64,000 nucleotides of DNA from Streptomyces sp. Edi2 (lineage in GTDB: Bacteria; Actinomycetota; Actinomycetes; Streptomycetales; Streptomycetaceae). The first letter of the stretch is position 1. Each line of letters opens with the position of its first letter. The notes under the pieces were generated by a model. That model saw only the letters and a program-made list of their open reading frames with translations. It did no database searches and had not been told where the DNA came from. The DNA lies in the NCBI RefSeq assembly GCF_040253635.1, contig NZ_JBEJGX010000003.1, forward strand, positions 3,224,001 through 3,288,000. The letters run 5' to 3'. A program made the translations under genes and the position numbers. This document shows positions 9,129 to 16,775 of this stretch, in pieces.

Positions 9129-9778
9129 ACAACTGGTCATGGAGCTACGTCGGCGAGATCATGCCCGACATCCTCAAGGGCCTGTGGATCACCGTCCAGG
9201 CAACGATCTACGGCTCGCTGGTGTCCTTCGCGCTCGGGCTGGTGTGGGCGCTGGCCCTGCGCGCACCGAGCCGCTGGGTGACCTGGCCGGTCAGCATCTT
9301 CGTCGAATTCGTCCGCAACACCCCGCTGCTGGTGCAGCTGTTCTTCCTGTTCTTCGTGCTGCCGGGCTGGGGTCTGGCCTTCTCGCCGCTGACCACCGGC
9401 GTCATCGGCCTGGGCCTGCACTACTCGACGTACACCTCCGAGGTCTACCGCGCCGGGATCGACGGGGTGCCGGAAGGCCAGTGGGAGGCCGCCACGGCGC
9501 TGAGCCTGCCGCGCCGGCGCACCTGGATCGCGGTGATCCTGCCGCAGGCGTTCCGCCGGGTGGTGCCCGCGCTGGGCAACTACGTCATCGCGATGTTCAA
9601 GGACACGCCGCTGCTGGCCGGCATCACCGTCGCCGACATGCTCTTCCAGGCGAACAGCATCAGCGCCACCACCTTCGACTACCTGGAGCCGATCACCGTC
9701 GTCGGCATCCTCTTCGTGGTCATCTCCTACCCCACCTCCCTCCTCCTGCGAGCCCTGGAGCGTCGCCTTGTCCGCTGA
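9125..9778 (+). CDS. ehuD: ectoine/hydroxyectoine ABC transporter permease
   Basis: A 217-residue second permease of the same family: LWITVQATIYGSLVSFALG, FVEFVRNTPLLVQLFFLFF and the coupling loop WEAATALSLPRRRTWIAVILPQ. ATG and GTG choices overlap the preceding stop by four bases, here as GTGA at 9125. Length and topology match the EhuD type. Its last bases overlap the ATPase gene. Confidence 0.85.
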   Translation: MNNWSWSYVGEIMPDILKGLWITVQATIYGSLVSFALGLVWALALRAPSRWVTWPVSIFVEFVRNTPLLVQLFFLFFVLPGWGLAFSPLTTGVIGLGLHYSTYTSEVYRAGIDGVPEGQWEAATALSLPRRRTWIAVILPQAFRRVVPALGNYVIAMFKDTPLLAGITVADMLFQANSISATTFDYLEPITVVGILFVVISYPTSLLLRALERRLVR

Positions 9779-10610
9779 CAGCACCCCCTCGAAAGAAACG
9801 GCCAACCAGGCGGACGGCGGCACCGACCGGACCGAGTCCGGGGGCGGCGCCGAGCTGATCCGCTTCGACCACGTGACCAAGCGGTTCGGTACCAACACCG
9901 TCCTGGATTCCCTGGATTTCACCGTCTCCTCGGGCAAGCACGTCACGCTCATCGGCCCGTCCGGTTCCGGCAAGACCACGATTCTGCGGCTGCTGATGAC
10001 GCTGCTGAAGCCGGACGAGGGCACCATCAAGGTCGGCGGCGAGTATCTGACCCACGAGGAGAAGGGCGGCAAGCTCGTCCCGGCCGGGGAGAAGCACATC
10101 CGCGAGGTCCGCAAGAACATCGGCATGGTGTTCCAGCAGTTCAACCTCTTCCCGAACATGAAGGTGCTGCGGAACATCACCGAGGCGCCGGTGCACGTCC
10201 TCGGGCTGAGCAAGGACGCCGCCGAGGAGCGGGCCCGCGACCTCCTCGACCTGGTGGGCCTGACCGCGCACCTCGACAAGTACCCCACCCAGCTCTCCGG
10301 CGGCCAGCAGCAGCGGGTCGCCATCGCCCGGGCACTGGCGATGCGCCCGCAGGTGCTGCTGCTGGACGAGGTGACCTCCGCGCTCGACCCGGAGCTGGTG
10401 GCCGGGGTGCTGGACGTCCTGCGGGACATCGCGCACACCACGGACATCACCATGCTGTGCGTCACCCACGAGATGAACTTCGCCCGGGACATCTCCGACG
10501 ACGTCCTGATGTTCGACGCGGGCCGGGTCATCGAATCCGGCTCCCCGGAAAAGATCTTCACGGAGCCGGAGCACGAGCGCACCCGGGAATTCCTGAGCGC
10601 GGTGCTGTAG
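9768..10610 (+). CDS. ehuA: ectoine/hydroxyectoine ABC transporter ATP-binding protein
   Basis: A 280-residue ABC ATPase of the polar amino-acid family. Walker A GPSGSGKTT (about residue 65), Q-loop VFQQFNLFPN, signature LSGGQQQRVAIARAL, Walker B VLLLDEVTSALDPE and the H-loop CVTHEM are all intact. The only start that captures the full domain is TTG 9768, which overlaps the permease by 11 bases and has GGAG eight bases upstream. It carries an extra polar N-terminal stretch of about 30 residues before LIRFDHVTKRFG. Energises the EhuCD channel. Confidence 0.88.
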   Translation: MSADSTPSKETANQADGGTDRTESGGGAELIRFDHVTKRFGTNTVLDSLDFTVSSGKHVTLIGPSGSGKTTILRLLMTLLKPDEGTIKVGGEYLTHEEKGGKLVPAGEKHIREVRKNIGMVFQQFNLFPNMKVLRNITEAPVHVLGLSKDAAEERARDLLDLVGLTAHLDKYPTQLSGGQQQRVAIARALAMRPQVLLLDEVTSALDPELVAGVLDVLRDIAHTTDITMLCVTHEMNFARDISDDVLMFDAGRVIESGSPEKIFTEPEHERTREFLSAVL

Positions 10611-10775
10611 AACGGCGGCCGCCGGGCGCCGGGTGCGGTGTCGTGCACTGTCGCGATGTCGTCAGCTCTCCCGGCGTCAGGTGCGTTCGCCCGGGGTGAG
10701 CCGACTCGGCGCCGTACGGCCGGTTCTGGATCCCCGGGTCTCGAAGGTCCGGGCGTCCGGCTTTCGGCCGGCTCG

Positions 10776-10805
10776 CGGAACCGGCCACAGATGTGGCCGG
10801 TTCCG
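10776..10805. promoter_or_regulatory. 30-bp near-perfect palindrome in the ehuA-iclR gap
   Basis: CGGAACCGGCCACA, a two-base spacer (GA), then its exact complement in reverse: 14-bp arms. It lies 165 bp after the ehuA stop and 290 bp before the IclR gene. It may be the importer operon's terminator (no T-run) or a protein-binding site. Confidence 0.5.
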
Positions 10806-10899
10806 TACCCTTCCGGGGCTCACCCCCGCCCCCGTCCGGGGGTATGCGGCTGCCGGGGGGGGGCGCAAAGCACCAGGACACCGGGGGCATCATGACCTT

Positions 10900-10909
10900 G
10901 GCATATGCC
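10900..10909. promoter_or_regulatory. palindrome upstream of the IclR gene
   Basis: GGCATATGCC, a shortened version of the palindrome at 7426-7437, 185 bp before the iclR-type gene; a TTTCCA half-site follows at about 10951. Possible autoregulatory operator. The two-base difference in spacing between the two sites is a caveat. Confidence 0.35.
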
Positions 10910-11093
10910 GAAGTCCCAACCCCCAGTACAGAAACGGCGGGCACGCTTCTTTCCAGTCAAGACCCCCTCCATCGAGGGCCGTTGACCGCTATCGTGGGGC
11001 AACGCCGTTGTCCGGGATCGGCCGCACGAGCGCCGGCCGAGACCACCAACGACCGTCATGACGCAAGCGGTAACAACCTGCTAGGGGGACACC

Positions 11094-11852
11094 GTGGCGC
11101 TGAAGCCCGAGCCGACCGCGCCGTTCCATTCGGTGCAGTACGCCCTTCGCGTGCTCGAAACGATCTCCAGGCACACCAACGGTGTGACCGATGCGCAGAT
11201 CGCCCGCGAAACGGGGCTGTCCCCGGGCCAGCTCGCCCACATGCTGTCGATGCTCCGGCGCGAGGGCTACGTCGAGCAGGTCACCGACGGCGCTTACGTC
11301 GTAGGGGAATCGCTCCTGCTCCTGGGAGCGGGCGGCGACCGCAACCAGGCACTGCGCGACAAGCTGCAGCTCACCCTCGACCACCTGCGCGACTCGGTCG
11401 GCGCGGCGGTCTACATCAGCCGGTACATCGACGGCGAGGTGAAGATCCTCCACTACGCCGACGGACCGCTGGCCCCCAAGGTCAACGAGTGGGCCGAATT
11501 CCACCGCACGGCGCACGCCAGCGCGGTCGGCAAATGCCTGCTGGCGCAGCTCGACCACGACGGGCGCAAGGATCACCTCTCACGCCACAAGACCGCCCGG
11601 CTCACCTCCCGGACGATCACCAACGAGAAGGTCCTGTTCCACAAGCTCGACAGCCAGCCGCCCACGGTCCCGGTCCTCGATCTCCAGGAGTATGCCGTCG
11701 GCACGGTCTGCGCGGCCGTACCGATCACCGCCGGTGCGACGGTCGGCTGCCTCGCCCTCTCGATGCCGCTGGAGCACGCCCACCGCCTGCGCCAGGCTGC
11801 CGACACCCTCAACCGCCAGGCCGCGCCGGTACTGCTGTCGCTGGCGATCTGA
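11094..11852 (+). CDS. IclR-family transcriptional regulator
   Basis: A 252-residue IclR protein. The N-terminal winged helix-turn-helix reads FHSVQYALRVLETISRHT, VTDAQIARETGLSPGQLAHMLSMLRREGYV; the C-terminal effector domain has AVYISRYIDGEVKILHY, HRTAHASAVGKCLLAQL and VGTVCAAVPITAGATVGCLALSMP. GTG 11094 is preceded by AGGGGGA. Its place at the end of the importer cluster makes it the likely local regulator; the effector could be ectoine or a breakdown product (inference). Proteobacterial ectoine operons use a MocR-type regulator (EnuR) instead. Confidence 0.9.
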   Translation: MALKPEPTAPFHSVQYALRVLETISRHTNGVTDAQIARETGLSPGQLAHMLSMLRREGYVEQVTDGAYVVGESLLLLGAGGDRNQALRDKLQLTLDHLRDSVGAAVYISRYIDGEVKILHYADGPLAPKVNEWAEFHRTAHASAVGKCLLAQLDHDGRKDHLSRHKTARLTSRTITNEKVLFHKLDSQPPTVPVLDLQEYAVGTVCAAVPITAGATVGCLALSMPLEHAHRLRQAADTLNRQAAPVLLSLAI

Positions 11853-11905
11853 GGTCCTTCGCCCCTGACCCGCTTCCGCGGTCATGAGCACCCCTCTCGA
11901 CCAGG

Positions 11906-11911
11906 TAGTAT
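11906..11911 (+). promoter_or_regulatory. -10 element of the first tRNA-Lys
   Basis: TAGTAT lies 16 bases before the mature tRNA 5' end. No clear -35 box is visible at the expected distance. Confidence 0.4.
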
Positions 11912-11926
11912 TTCTTTCGTCAGCGC

Positions 11927-12000
11927 GCGCCGCTAGCTCAGTTGGTTAGAGCAGCTGACTCTTAATCAGCGGGTCCGGGGTTCGAGTCCCTGGCGGCGCA
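11927..12000 (+). tRNA. tRNA-Lys (anticodon CUU), copy 1
   Basis: A 74-nt class I tRNA: acceptor GCGCCGC pairs with GCGGCGC, discriminator A, D-arm AGCTCAGTTGGTTAGAGC, anticodon loop ACTCTTAAT giving CUU, T-arm GGGGTTCGAGTCCC. CCA is not encoded. It is base-for-base identical to 17654-17727. Confidence 0.97.
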
Positions 12001-12007
12001 CGTATCA

Positions 12008-12045
12008 AGTGGGCGTTTCCGGTTTTCCGGGGACGCCCACTTTTT
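12008..12045 (+). terminator. rho-independent terminator after tRNA-Lys copy 1
   Basis: AGTGGGCGT pairs with ACGCCCACT, a 16-base loop between, followed by TTTTTG. A clean intrinsic terminator. Confidence 0.85.
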
Positions 12046-12202
12046 GTTGTGTCGGGGCGGGGCGGGACGGGGCGCTTCGGGGCGGGGCGCTTCGGGGCGG
12101 GGCGGGACCGGACGGGGTGGGGTGGGCCGGTTGGCCGGGACCGGGATCGCCGGCCCCCGGATCGCCGGGCCCCCGGATCGCCGGGGGGCCATCCTTCGGG
12201 GG

Positions 12203-14041
12203 TCACCGGTCCAGGAGGTGGATCCGGTCGTGGTCGCGGTACAGCGTCAGCAGTGCGGCCCGGTCCGCGGCGGTGAACCGGCGGTATGTGGTTCCGGCCG
12301 GAACGGCGGGGCCGGCCGGAACGACGGGGCCGACCGGGATGGCCGGGGCGACCGGGGTGAGCGGCATGACCGGGGCGAACCGGGCGAACGGGGACCACCA
12401 GACCGGCTCCGGGCAGCGGAACCCGGTCCGTCGCAGGGCGGACCGGTGCACCTTGTGGGTGGCGGTCACCGGCAGCGCGTCCATGGTCCGTACGAACCGG
12501 GGGGCCATCTTCGTCCCGAGATCGGGCTGGGCGGCGAGGAAGGCCACGAAGTCGTCCGGGTCGAACACGGCGCCGTCCCGCAGCGCCAGGGCCGCCATGG
12601 CCTGGTCCCCCGCGACCGGGTCGGGTACCGCGTACACGGCCACGCCGGCGGCCGGGGCGTACCGGGCGAGGATGTTCTCGATCATCGCGGCGGCCAGATT
12701 CTCGCTGTCGACGCGCAGCCGGTCGTCCGTGCGCCCGGCGAAATGGAAGAACTCCTCGGTGTCGCGGAAGAAGAGGTCGCCGGTCCAGTACCAGCCCGCG
12801 CCGACCCGGTCTTCGCCCCGGCCGCGGGTGCGGGCGGCGGTCGCCTCGGGGTTGCGCCAGTAGCCCTCGAAGGAGCTGCGGCCGCGGTTGACCAGCTCCC
12901 CTGTCGCCTCGTTCCCGTTCAGCAGCCGGCCCGCCGGATCGAGGCGGGCGCGCGGCAGCTCGGCACCGGTCTCCGGATCGACGACGGCGAGATCGTCTCC
13001 GGGGGCCGCCCGGCCGATGGCGCCGGGCGGGGTGTCCGGGGTGCACTGGATCGCCGCGCCGCCCTCGGAGGAGCCGTACCCCTCGGTCAGGCGGACGCCG
13101 AACCGTTCGGCGAAGCGGGCGGCGTCGACGGCGCCTGCCTCGGTGCCGAAGCCGCAGCGCAGCGTGTGGTCCCGGTCGTCGGGGGCGGGCGGGGTGGCGA
13201 GCAGGTACTGCACGGCCCGGCCGACGTAGGTGAAATAGGTGGCCCCGTAGCGGCGCACATCGGGGAGGAAGGCGGAGGCCGAGAAGCGGTGGCGCAGCGC
13301 CACGGCGGCCCCGCCGGCGAGCGCCGGGGCCCAGCCGGCGATCACGGCATTGCCGTGGAACATCGGCATACAGAGGTAGTGGACGTCATCCCGGCGCACC
13401 TCGAAACGCCTGGCCAGCGAGTGTCCGGCGGCGGCCAGCCGGCCCTGGGTGCACAGGGCGGCCTTGGGCGCGCCGGTGGAGCCGGAGGTGAAGTAGAGCA
13501 GCATCCGGGAGGCGGGGTCCGGGGTGCGGGTGGCGCCGTGCCCGCGTCCGCCGGCCGCGATCTCGCCGGGTGTCGTACCCTCGTGCGGTCCGAGCAGGTC
13601 CCGGTAGGCCGGGTCGTCCACGACGAGGATCCGCCCGGGCGGGACGGGGAGGTCCAGGCCGGCGAGCAGTGGCAGCAGGGCGCGTTCGGTGATCAGCAGC
13701 GCGCAGTCGGTATGGCTGATGTCGCGCGCGAGTTCCGGCCCGCGGCGGGTGGGATTGATCCCCACGACCGCGGCCCCGGCGAGCGCCGCCGCGCTCAGCC
13801 ACAGCGGATACTCGGGCACATTGCCGAGCAGCACCCCGAGGTGCGGCTCGGCACCGCGCGGCAGCAGCTCCCCCAGCAGTGCCGCCCGTGCGGCGGCGCC
13901 GCCCGCCAGCTCGTGATGGGTGAGCACCAGATCCTCGTACTTCGCCCCCACCCGGTGATCACCCCACTGCGCCTGGACGAGCTCCGCGACGGTGGCGGCG
14001 CCGGAACGTTCCTGACCGCTGCTGGTGCCGTTGGCTGCCAT
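12203..14041 (-). CDS. acyl-CoA synthetase (AMP-forming), FadD17-like
   Basis: A 612-residue ANL-superfamily adenylate-forming enzyme. The AMP-binding signature is TSGSTGAPKAA (about residue 220), followed by the GYGSSEGG acceptor motif, the YWTGDLFF aspartate and the GRTDDRLRVDSENL hinge, so fatty-acyl adenylation and CoA transfer are likely. A Val/Pro/Ala/Gly-rich low-complexity stretch of about 30 residues near the C-terminus (coded near 12290-12380 by a GC-rich repeat) interrupts the usual end of the family. ATG 14041 has no good ribosome site. It lies alone between tRNA-Lys and the LPMO gene and is convergent with the tRNA. Confidence 0.87.
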   Translation of the reverse strand: MAANGTSSGQERSGAATVAELVQAQWGDHRVGAKYEDLVLTHHELAGGAAARAALLGELLPRGAEPHLGVLLGNVPEYPLWLSAAALAGAAVVGINPTRRGPELARDISHTDCALLITERALLPLLAGLDLPVPPGRILVVDDPAYRDLLGPHEGTTPGEIAAGGRGHGATRTPDPASRMLLYFTSGSTGAPKAALCTQGRLAAAGHSLARRFEVRRDDVHYLCMPMFHGNAVIAGWAPALAGGAAVALRHRFSASAFLPDVRRYGATYFTYVGRAVQYLLATPPAPDDRDHTLRCGFGTEAGAVDAARFAERFGVRLTEGYGSSEGGAAIQCTPDTPPGAIGRAAPGDDLAVVDPETGAELPRARLDPAGRLLNGNEATGELVNRGRSSFEGYWRNPEATAARTRGRGEDRVGAGWYWTGDLFFRDTEEFFHFAGRTDDRLRVDSENLAAAMIENILARYAPAAGVAVYAVPDPVAGDQAMAALALRDGAVFDPDDFVAFLAAQPDLGTKMAPRFVRTMDALPVTATHKVHRSALRRTGFRCPEPVWWSPFARFAPVMPLTPVAPAIPVGPVVPAGPAVPAGTTYRRFTAADRAALLTLYRDHDRIHLLDR

Positions 14042-14146
14042 GGCGCCGGAGGGTAGCTGACGTGGCGTCAGGTGGGGAGGGGTGGCGGCTGGGCCGCACC
14101 TGGGGCCGGGCCTTCCCCGGGGGGGCGGGGAGGCCAGGCCAGGGCG

Positions 14147-14740
14147 TCAGGAGAGGTCGACGTCCGAGCAGGCGTAGAAGGCGTTGCCCGTGTCGGCGAT
14201 GTTCCAGACGCCGAGGATGATGTGGCGGCCGGACTTCTGGGTGGGGACGGTGCCCTGGTGCTGGACGGTTTCGCCCGGCCGGGCGCCGCCCATCGGGACC
14301 GTCATGAACGGCTGGGGTTCCAGGTCGGCGCGGGTGAGCGGCTTACCGGGGTCGTAGCCGTCCTTGGTGATGAAGTACTCGAAGTCCGTGGTGGAGTGGC
14401 GCGCCGTCAGCCGCCAGGTGAAGGTGTAGCCCTGCCCGGGCGAGAGCTTGGTGCCGGGCCACTTTCCGCCGCGCGGGTCGTCCAGCTGGGCGAAGTTCTC
14501 GTGCCCGCCGGAACAGATCCTGCCGTCCGCCGGGCCGGCGGCCGGGAAGCCCTTGGGGCCCTCGACGCTCTGCGGTTCGTACTGGATCGCGCCGCAGTCC
14601 TTGACGGTGCCGTTGGCGCAGAGCGCCTGCCGGCTGGGTGGCGCATCGCTATAGCCGTGACTGGAGGCGCTGCCCGTCGAGAGGAGGGAGACACCGAGGA
14701 CGCCGAGGCCGATCACGGCCGCACTGATCTTTTTGCGCAT
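14147..14740 (-). CDS. secreted lytic polysaccharide monooxygenase, AA10 (LpmP-like)
   Basis: A 197-residue precursor. A Sec signal peptide (MRKKISAAVIGLGVLGVSLL) ends before SHGYSDAPPSRQ; cleavage leaves histidine as residue 1, half of the copper histidine brace. The second brace histidine is in LTARHSTTDFEYFIT. Conserved CGAIQYEPQSVEGPKGFP and the final YACSDVDLS also fit. AA10 enzymes oxidatively cleave chitin or cellulose. ATG 14740 follows GGAGC. No separate binding module is present. In S. coelicolor an LPMO near cslA/glxA takes part in hyphal-tip glucan; this gene lies 4 kb before cslA. DasR-like sites lie upstream. Confidence 0.92.
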   Translation of the reverse strand: MRKKISAAVIGLGVLGVSLLSTGSASSHGYSDAPPSRQALCANGTVKDCGAIQYEPQSVEGPKGFPAAGPADGRICSGGHENFAQLDDPRGGKWPGTKLSPGQGYTFTWRLTARHSTTDFEYFITKDGYDPGKPLTRADLEPQPFMTVPMGGARPGETVQHQGTVPTQKSGRHIILGVWNIADTGNAFYACSDVDLS

Positions 14741-14807
14741 GCTTCGCTCCTGAAGAACGTGGGGGAGTTCCGTGCCGGGAGAAATGCAGTGCACTGCGGT
14801 GCCGACT

Positions 14808-14866
14808 CTGCGGTCTAGACCAACTAGCAGAGTAGGACTGGGTCAATGACATGTCCAGACCAATCA
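14808..14866 (-). promoter_or_regulatory. DasR-type (dre) site and chitin-promoter direct repeat before the LPMO
   Basis: GGTCTAGACCA at 14812-14822 matches the core of the known DasR-responsive element. A second copy, GTCCAGACCAA at 14853-14863, repeats GTCTAGACCAA (14813-14823) with one mismatch 40 bp away, the arrangement known from Streptomyces chitinase promoters. TTGACC, read on the minus strand at 14841-14846, sits between them as a -35-like box. GlcNAc-dependent repression by DasR is expected. Confidence 0.8.
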
Positions 14867-15139
14867 CACCGGCGGTCTGAAGCCGTGCCCGTGCCGGGGC
14901 GGAGCGGAGCCACGCCGGAGCGGACGGAACCGCGCCGGGACGCCCGGGGGCTCTTGCGGGGAGCGGCGTGCCGGGCGCAGTAGGCGGGCCGGGTCGGGGC
15001 GCGGCGGTTCGGGGGGGCAGGCCCCGTCCGGTCAGGCCAAGCCAGGTCACGTCAAGGTCAGGGTGGGGCCAAGCCGCATCAGGCAGGCCAGGTCACGGTG
15101 AAGCCAGGCAGGTCCGGCCAGGTCAGGTCAGGTCAGGTC
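14867..15139. other. gene-free spacer rich in GGTCA/AGGCC short repeats
   Basis: No coding region is seen. From about 15030 to 15136 the sequence is a run of imperfect 5-10 base repeats (GGTCA, AGGCCA, CAGGCAGG), ending in three perfect tandem AGGTC copies just after the stop of the PrnB/IDO-like gene. Looks like slippage DNA. Confidence 0.6.
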
Positions 15140-16759
15140 TCAGGCTGCCGCCGTGAGCGGGGCCGTGGTGGGGCGGGCGGCGGCCTGGACGAGGGCCGTA
15201 TAGGTGCGACGGAGGGCGATCAGGGACTCCTGGGCCTCGCGGTAGACGGCGGCGTCGGGGCCGCCGCGGTGGGCGAGGGTCCGTACGGGTGCACAGTGGC
15301 GGTCCATCGCGCTGAGCCAGGCACGGTGCTGGGCCGGAAGATGGCGTCGCAGCAACTGGCGCCGGCCTTCGCCCATACGGCGACCACCGATGCCCAGCAC
15401 CGCCTCGGCGGCCTGGAGGACCGGCGGCTCCAGGGCGCCCTGTTCGGCGAGCGCGCCGAGCACCGCACGCTGCTGCAGTGTGGCCGGCGCAGCCGTCAGT
15501 TCCGCTGCTTCGGCAAGAAGCTGGGCGCGCAGCGCATGCTGGACACGGACCAGGCGGCGCAGCGCCGTCGGGGTGGAGCAGTCGTCGGGCGACCGGCCCG
15601 CCAGGGTTTCGGCGAGCCGGAAGAGCCAGATCCCGTGCGCCTCCAGGCGCGTCGCGGCCAGCATCAACCGGTCCAGACGGCTGAGCGGCTGGCCCTCGGG
15701 GGCCCAGCGGACGATCGGCACGAGCACTTCGGTGCGGGCCAGTTGGTCTATGGGGATATGGCGGCGGGGCTTGCGTTCGGGGACCCAGTTGTGGAGCGCG
15801 AGGGTGGGCAGGGCGACGAACTGATCGTGGTCGATGCGGTGGGCGATCGCCGCCCACAGGTCGAGAAACGCCTCGTCGGCGACCTTGCGGGCGGCCGGCG
15901 CCTGCGGGTCGAGTCCGCCCCAGCCGCAGGAGACCGCGATCACCGCGATCCGCAGGGCGGCGGCCTCCGCGTTGCGCAGGGAGAGGCGGGAGACGCGTTG
16001 CCGCAGAGCGGACAACTCCTCCGCACGGCGAGCTCGTTCGACGAGCGCGATGGCGGCCGCACGGTCGGGCGCGACCGCGGCCGCGCGTGCCATGGCGTCC
16101 AGCCGGGTCCAGGTTCCGATCATGGAACGGACGGGCGGCCGCTCGGGCAGAAAGCCGTGGGCACAGGGGTCGTGCGGGGAGGCGGAGGAAGGTTCGACGG
16201 GAGCGGCGGAGGCGCCTGGGGTGGCTGGGGCACCCAGAGTGGCTGAGGCTCCCGGGGTAGCCGGGGTGGCCGGGGTAGCCGGGGTAGCCGGGGTAGCCGG
16301 GGTAGCCGGGGCGGCCGGGGCGGCCTGGGCGGCCGGGGCGGCCGGGGCGGCCTGGGCGGCCTGGGCGGCCTGGGCGGCCGACGGTATGCCGGGGGCGGAG
16401 TCCGGTGTCGGGGCCGGCGTTCCGGAGACCGCCGGCGTCGCGGCGGACGAGCCGGTCACACCGGCGGCGGGTATACCGGCACCGGGAGCGGTCGCTGCCA
16501 CGTCCGCAGGTCCGGTCGGCGCCCCGCCCCCGTCCGTGGCCGTGGCCGCGGACCGGGCCACGGGCACACGCGAAGCCCCGTTCGCGCTCACAGCCCCCGG
16601 CGCGGTCGCGGCCGTGGTCGCAGCCGTGACCGTCGCTGTGGTCGTGGCCGCCGCCGGACTCGCAGCCGTGCCCGCGTCGGTGCACCCGGTCCCGGCCTCG
16701 GTCCCGGCCGTAGTCGCGCCCGTGCTCAAAGTCGAAGTCGAAGTCGAAGTCGTGATCAT
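15140..16759 (-). CDS. PrnB/indoleamine-dioxygenase-superfamily-like protein with long Ala/Pro/Thr-rich N-terminus
   Basis: About 539 residues. The first 220 are low complexity (MITTSTSTSTLSTGATT, then Ala/Pro/Thr triplets coded by a 9-bp minisatellite). The helical remainder resembles the haem protein PrnB and IDO: RIAVIAVSCGWGGLD recalls PrnB's CGWG region, and RRHLPAQHRAWLSAM followed by YREAQESLIALRRTYTALV recalls the IDO C-terminal helices. At the position of the IDO proximal haem histidine this protein seems to have tyrosine or threonine, so haem binding is doubtful. ATG 16759 follows GAGGGGGACAGG and lies 16 bp after the SsgA-like gene, so the two form an operon. The family call is by eye and tentative; the function is unknown. 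Confidence 0.6.
   Translation of the reverse strand: MITTSTSTSTLSTGATTAGTEAGTGCTDAGTAASPAAATTTATVTAATTAATAPGAVSANGASRVPVARSAATATDGGGAPTGPADVAATAPGAGIPAAGVTGSSAATPAVSGTPAPTPDSAPGIPSAAQAAQAAQAAPAAPAAQAAPAAPATPATPATPATPATPATPGASATLGAPATPGASAAPVEPSSASPHDPCAHGFLPERPPVRSMIGTWTRLDAMARAAAVAPDRAAAIALVERARRAEELSALRQRVSRLSLRNAEAAALRIAVIAVSCGWGGLDPQAPAARKVADEAFLDLWAAIAHRIDHDQFVALPTLALHNWVPERKPRRHIPIDQLARTEVLVPIVRWAPEGQPLSRLDRLMLAATRLEAHGIWLFRLAETLAGRSPDDCSTPTALRRLVRVQHALRAQLLAEAAELTAAPATLQQRAVLGALAEQGALEPPVLQAAEAVLGIGGRRMGEGRRQLLRRHLPAQHRAWLSAMDRHCAPVRTLAHRGGPDAAVYREAQESLIALRRTYTALVQAAARPTTAPLTAAA
16254..16385. repeat. 9-bp coding minisatellite
   Basis: About 14 imperfect copies of a 9-base unit (CCGGGGTAG or CCGGGGCGG/CTGGGCGGC variants), in frame in the PrnB/IDO-like gene, coding tandem Ala-Thr-Pro and Ala-Gln/Pro-Ala triplets. 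Copy number probably differs between strains. Confidence 0.85.
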
Positions 16760-16775
16760 GATCGCCCTGTCCCCC

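Noticed and set aside
15030..15136. Possible CRISPR-like array (AGGTC/AGGCCA repeats)
   Set aside because: Units are 5-10 bases, irregular and without unique spacers; simple slippage repeats.
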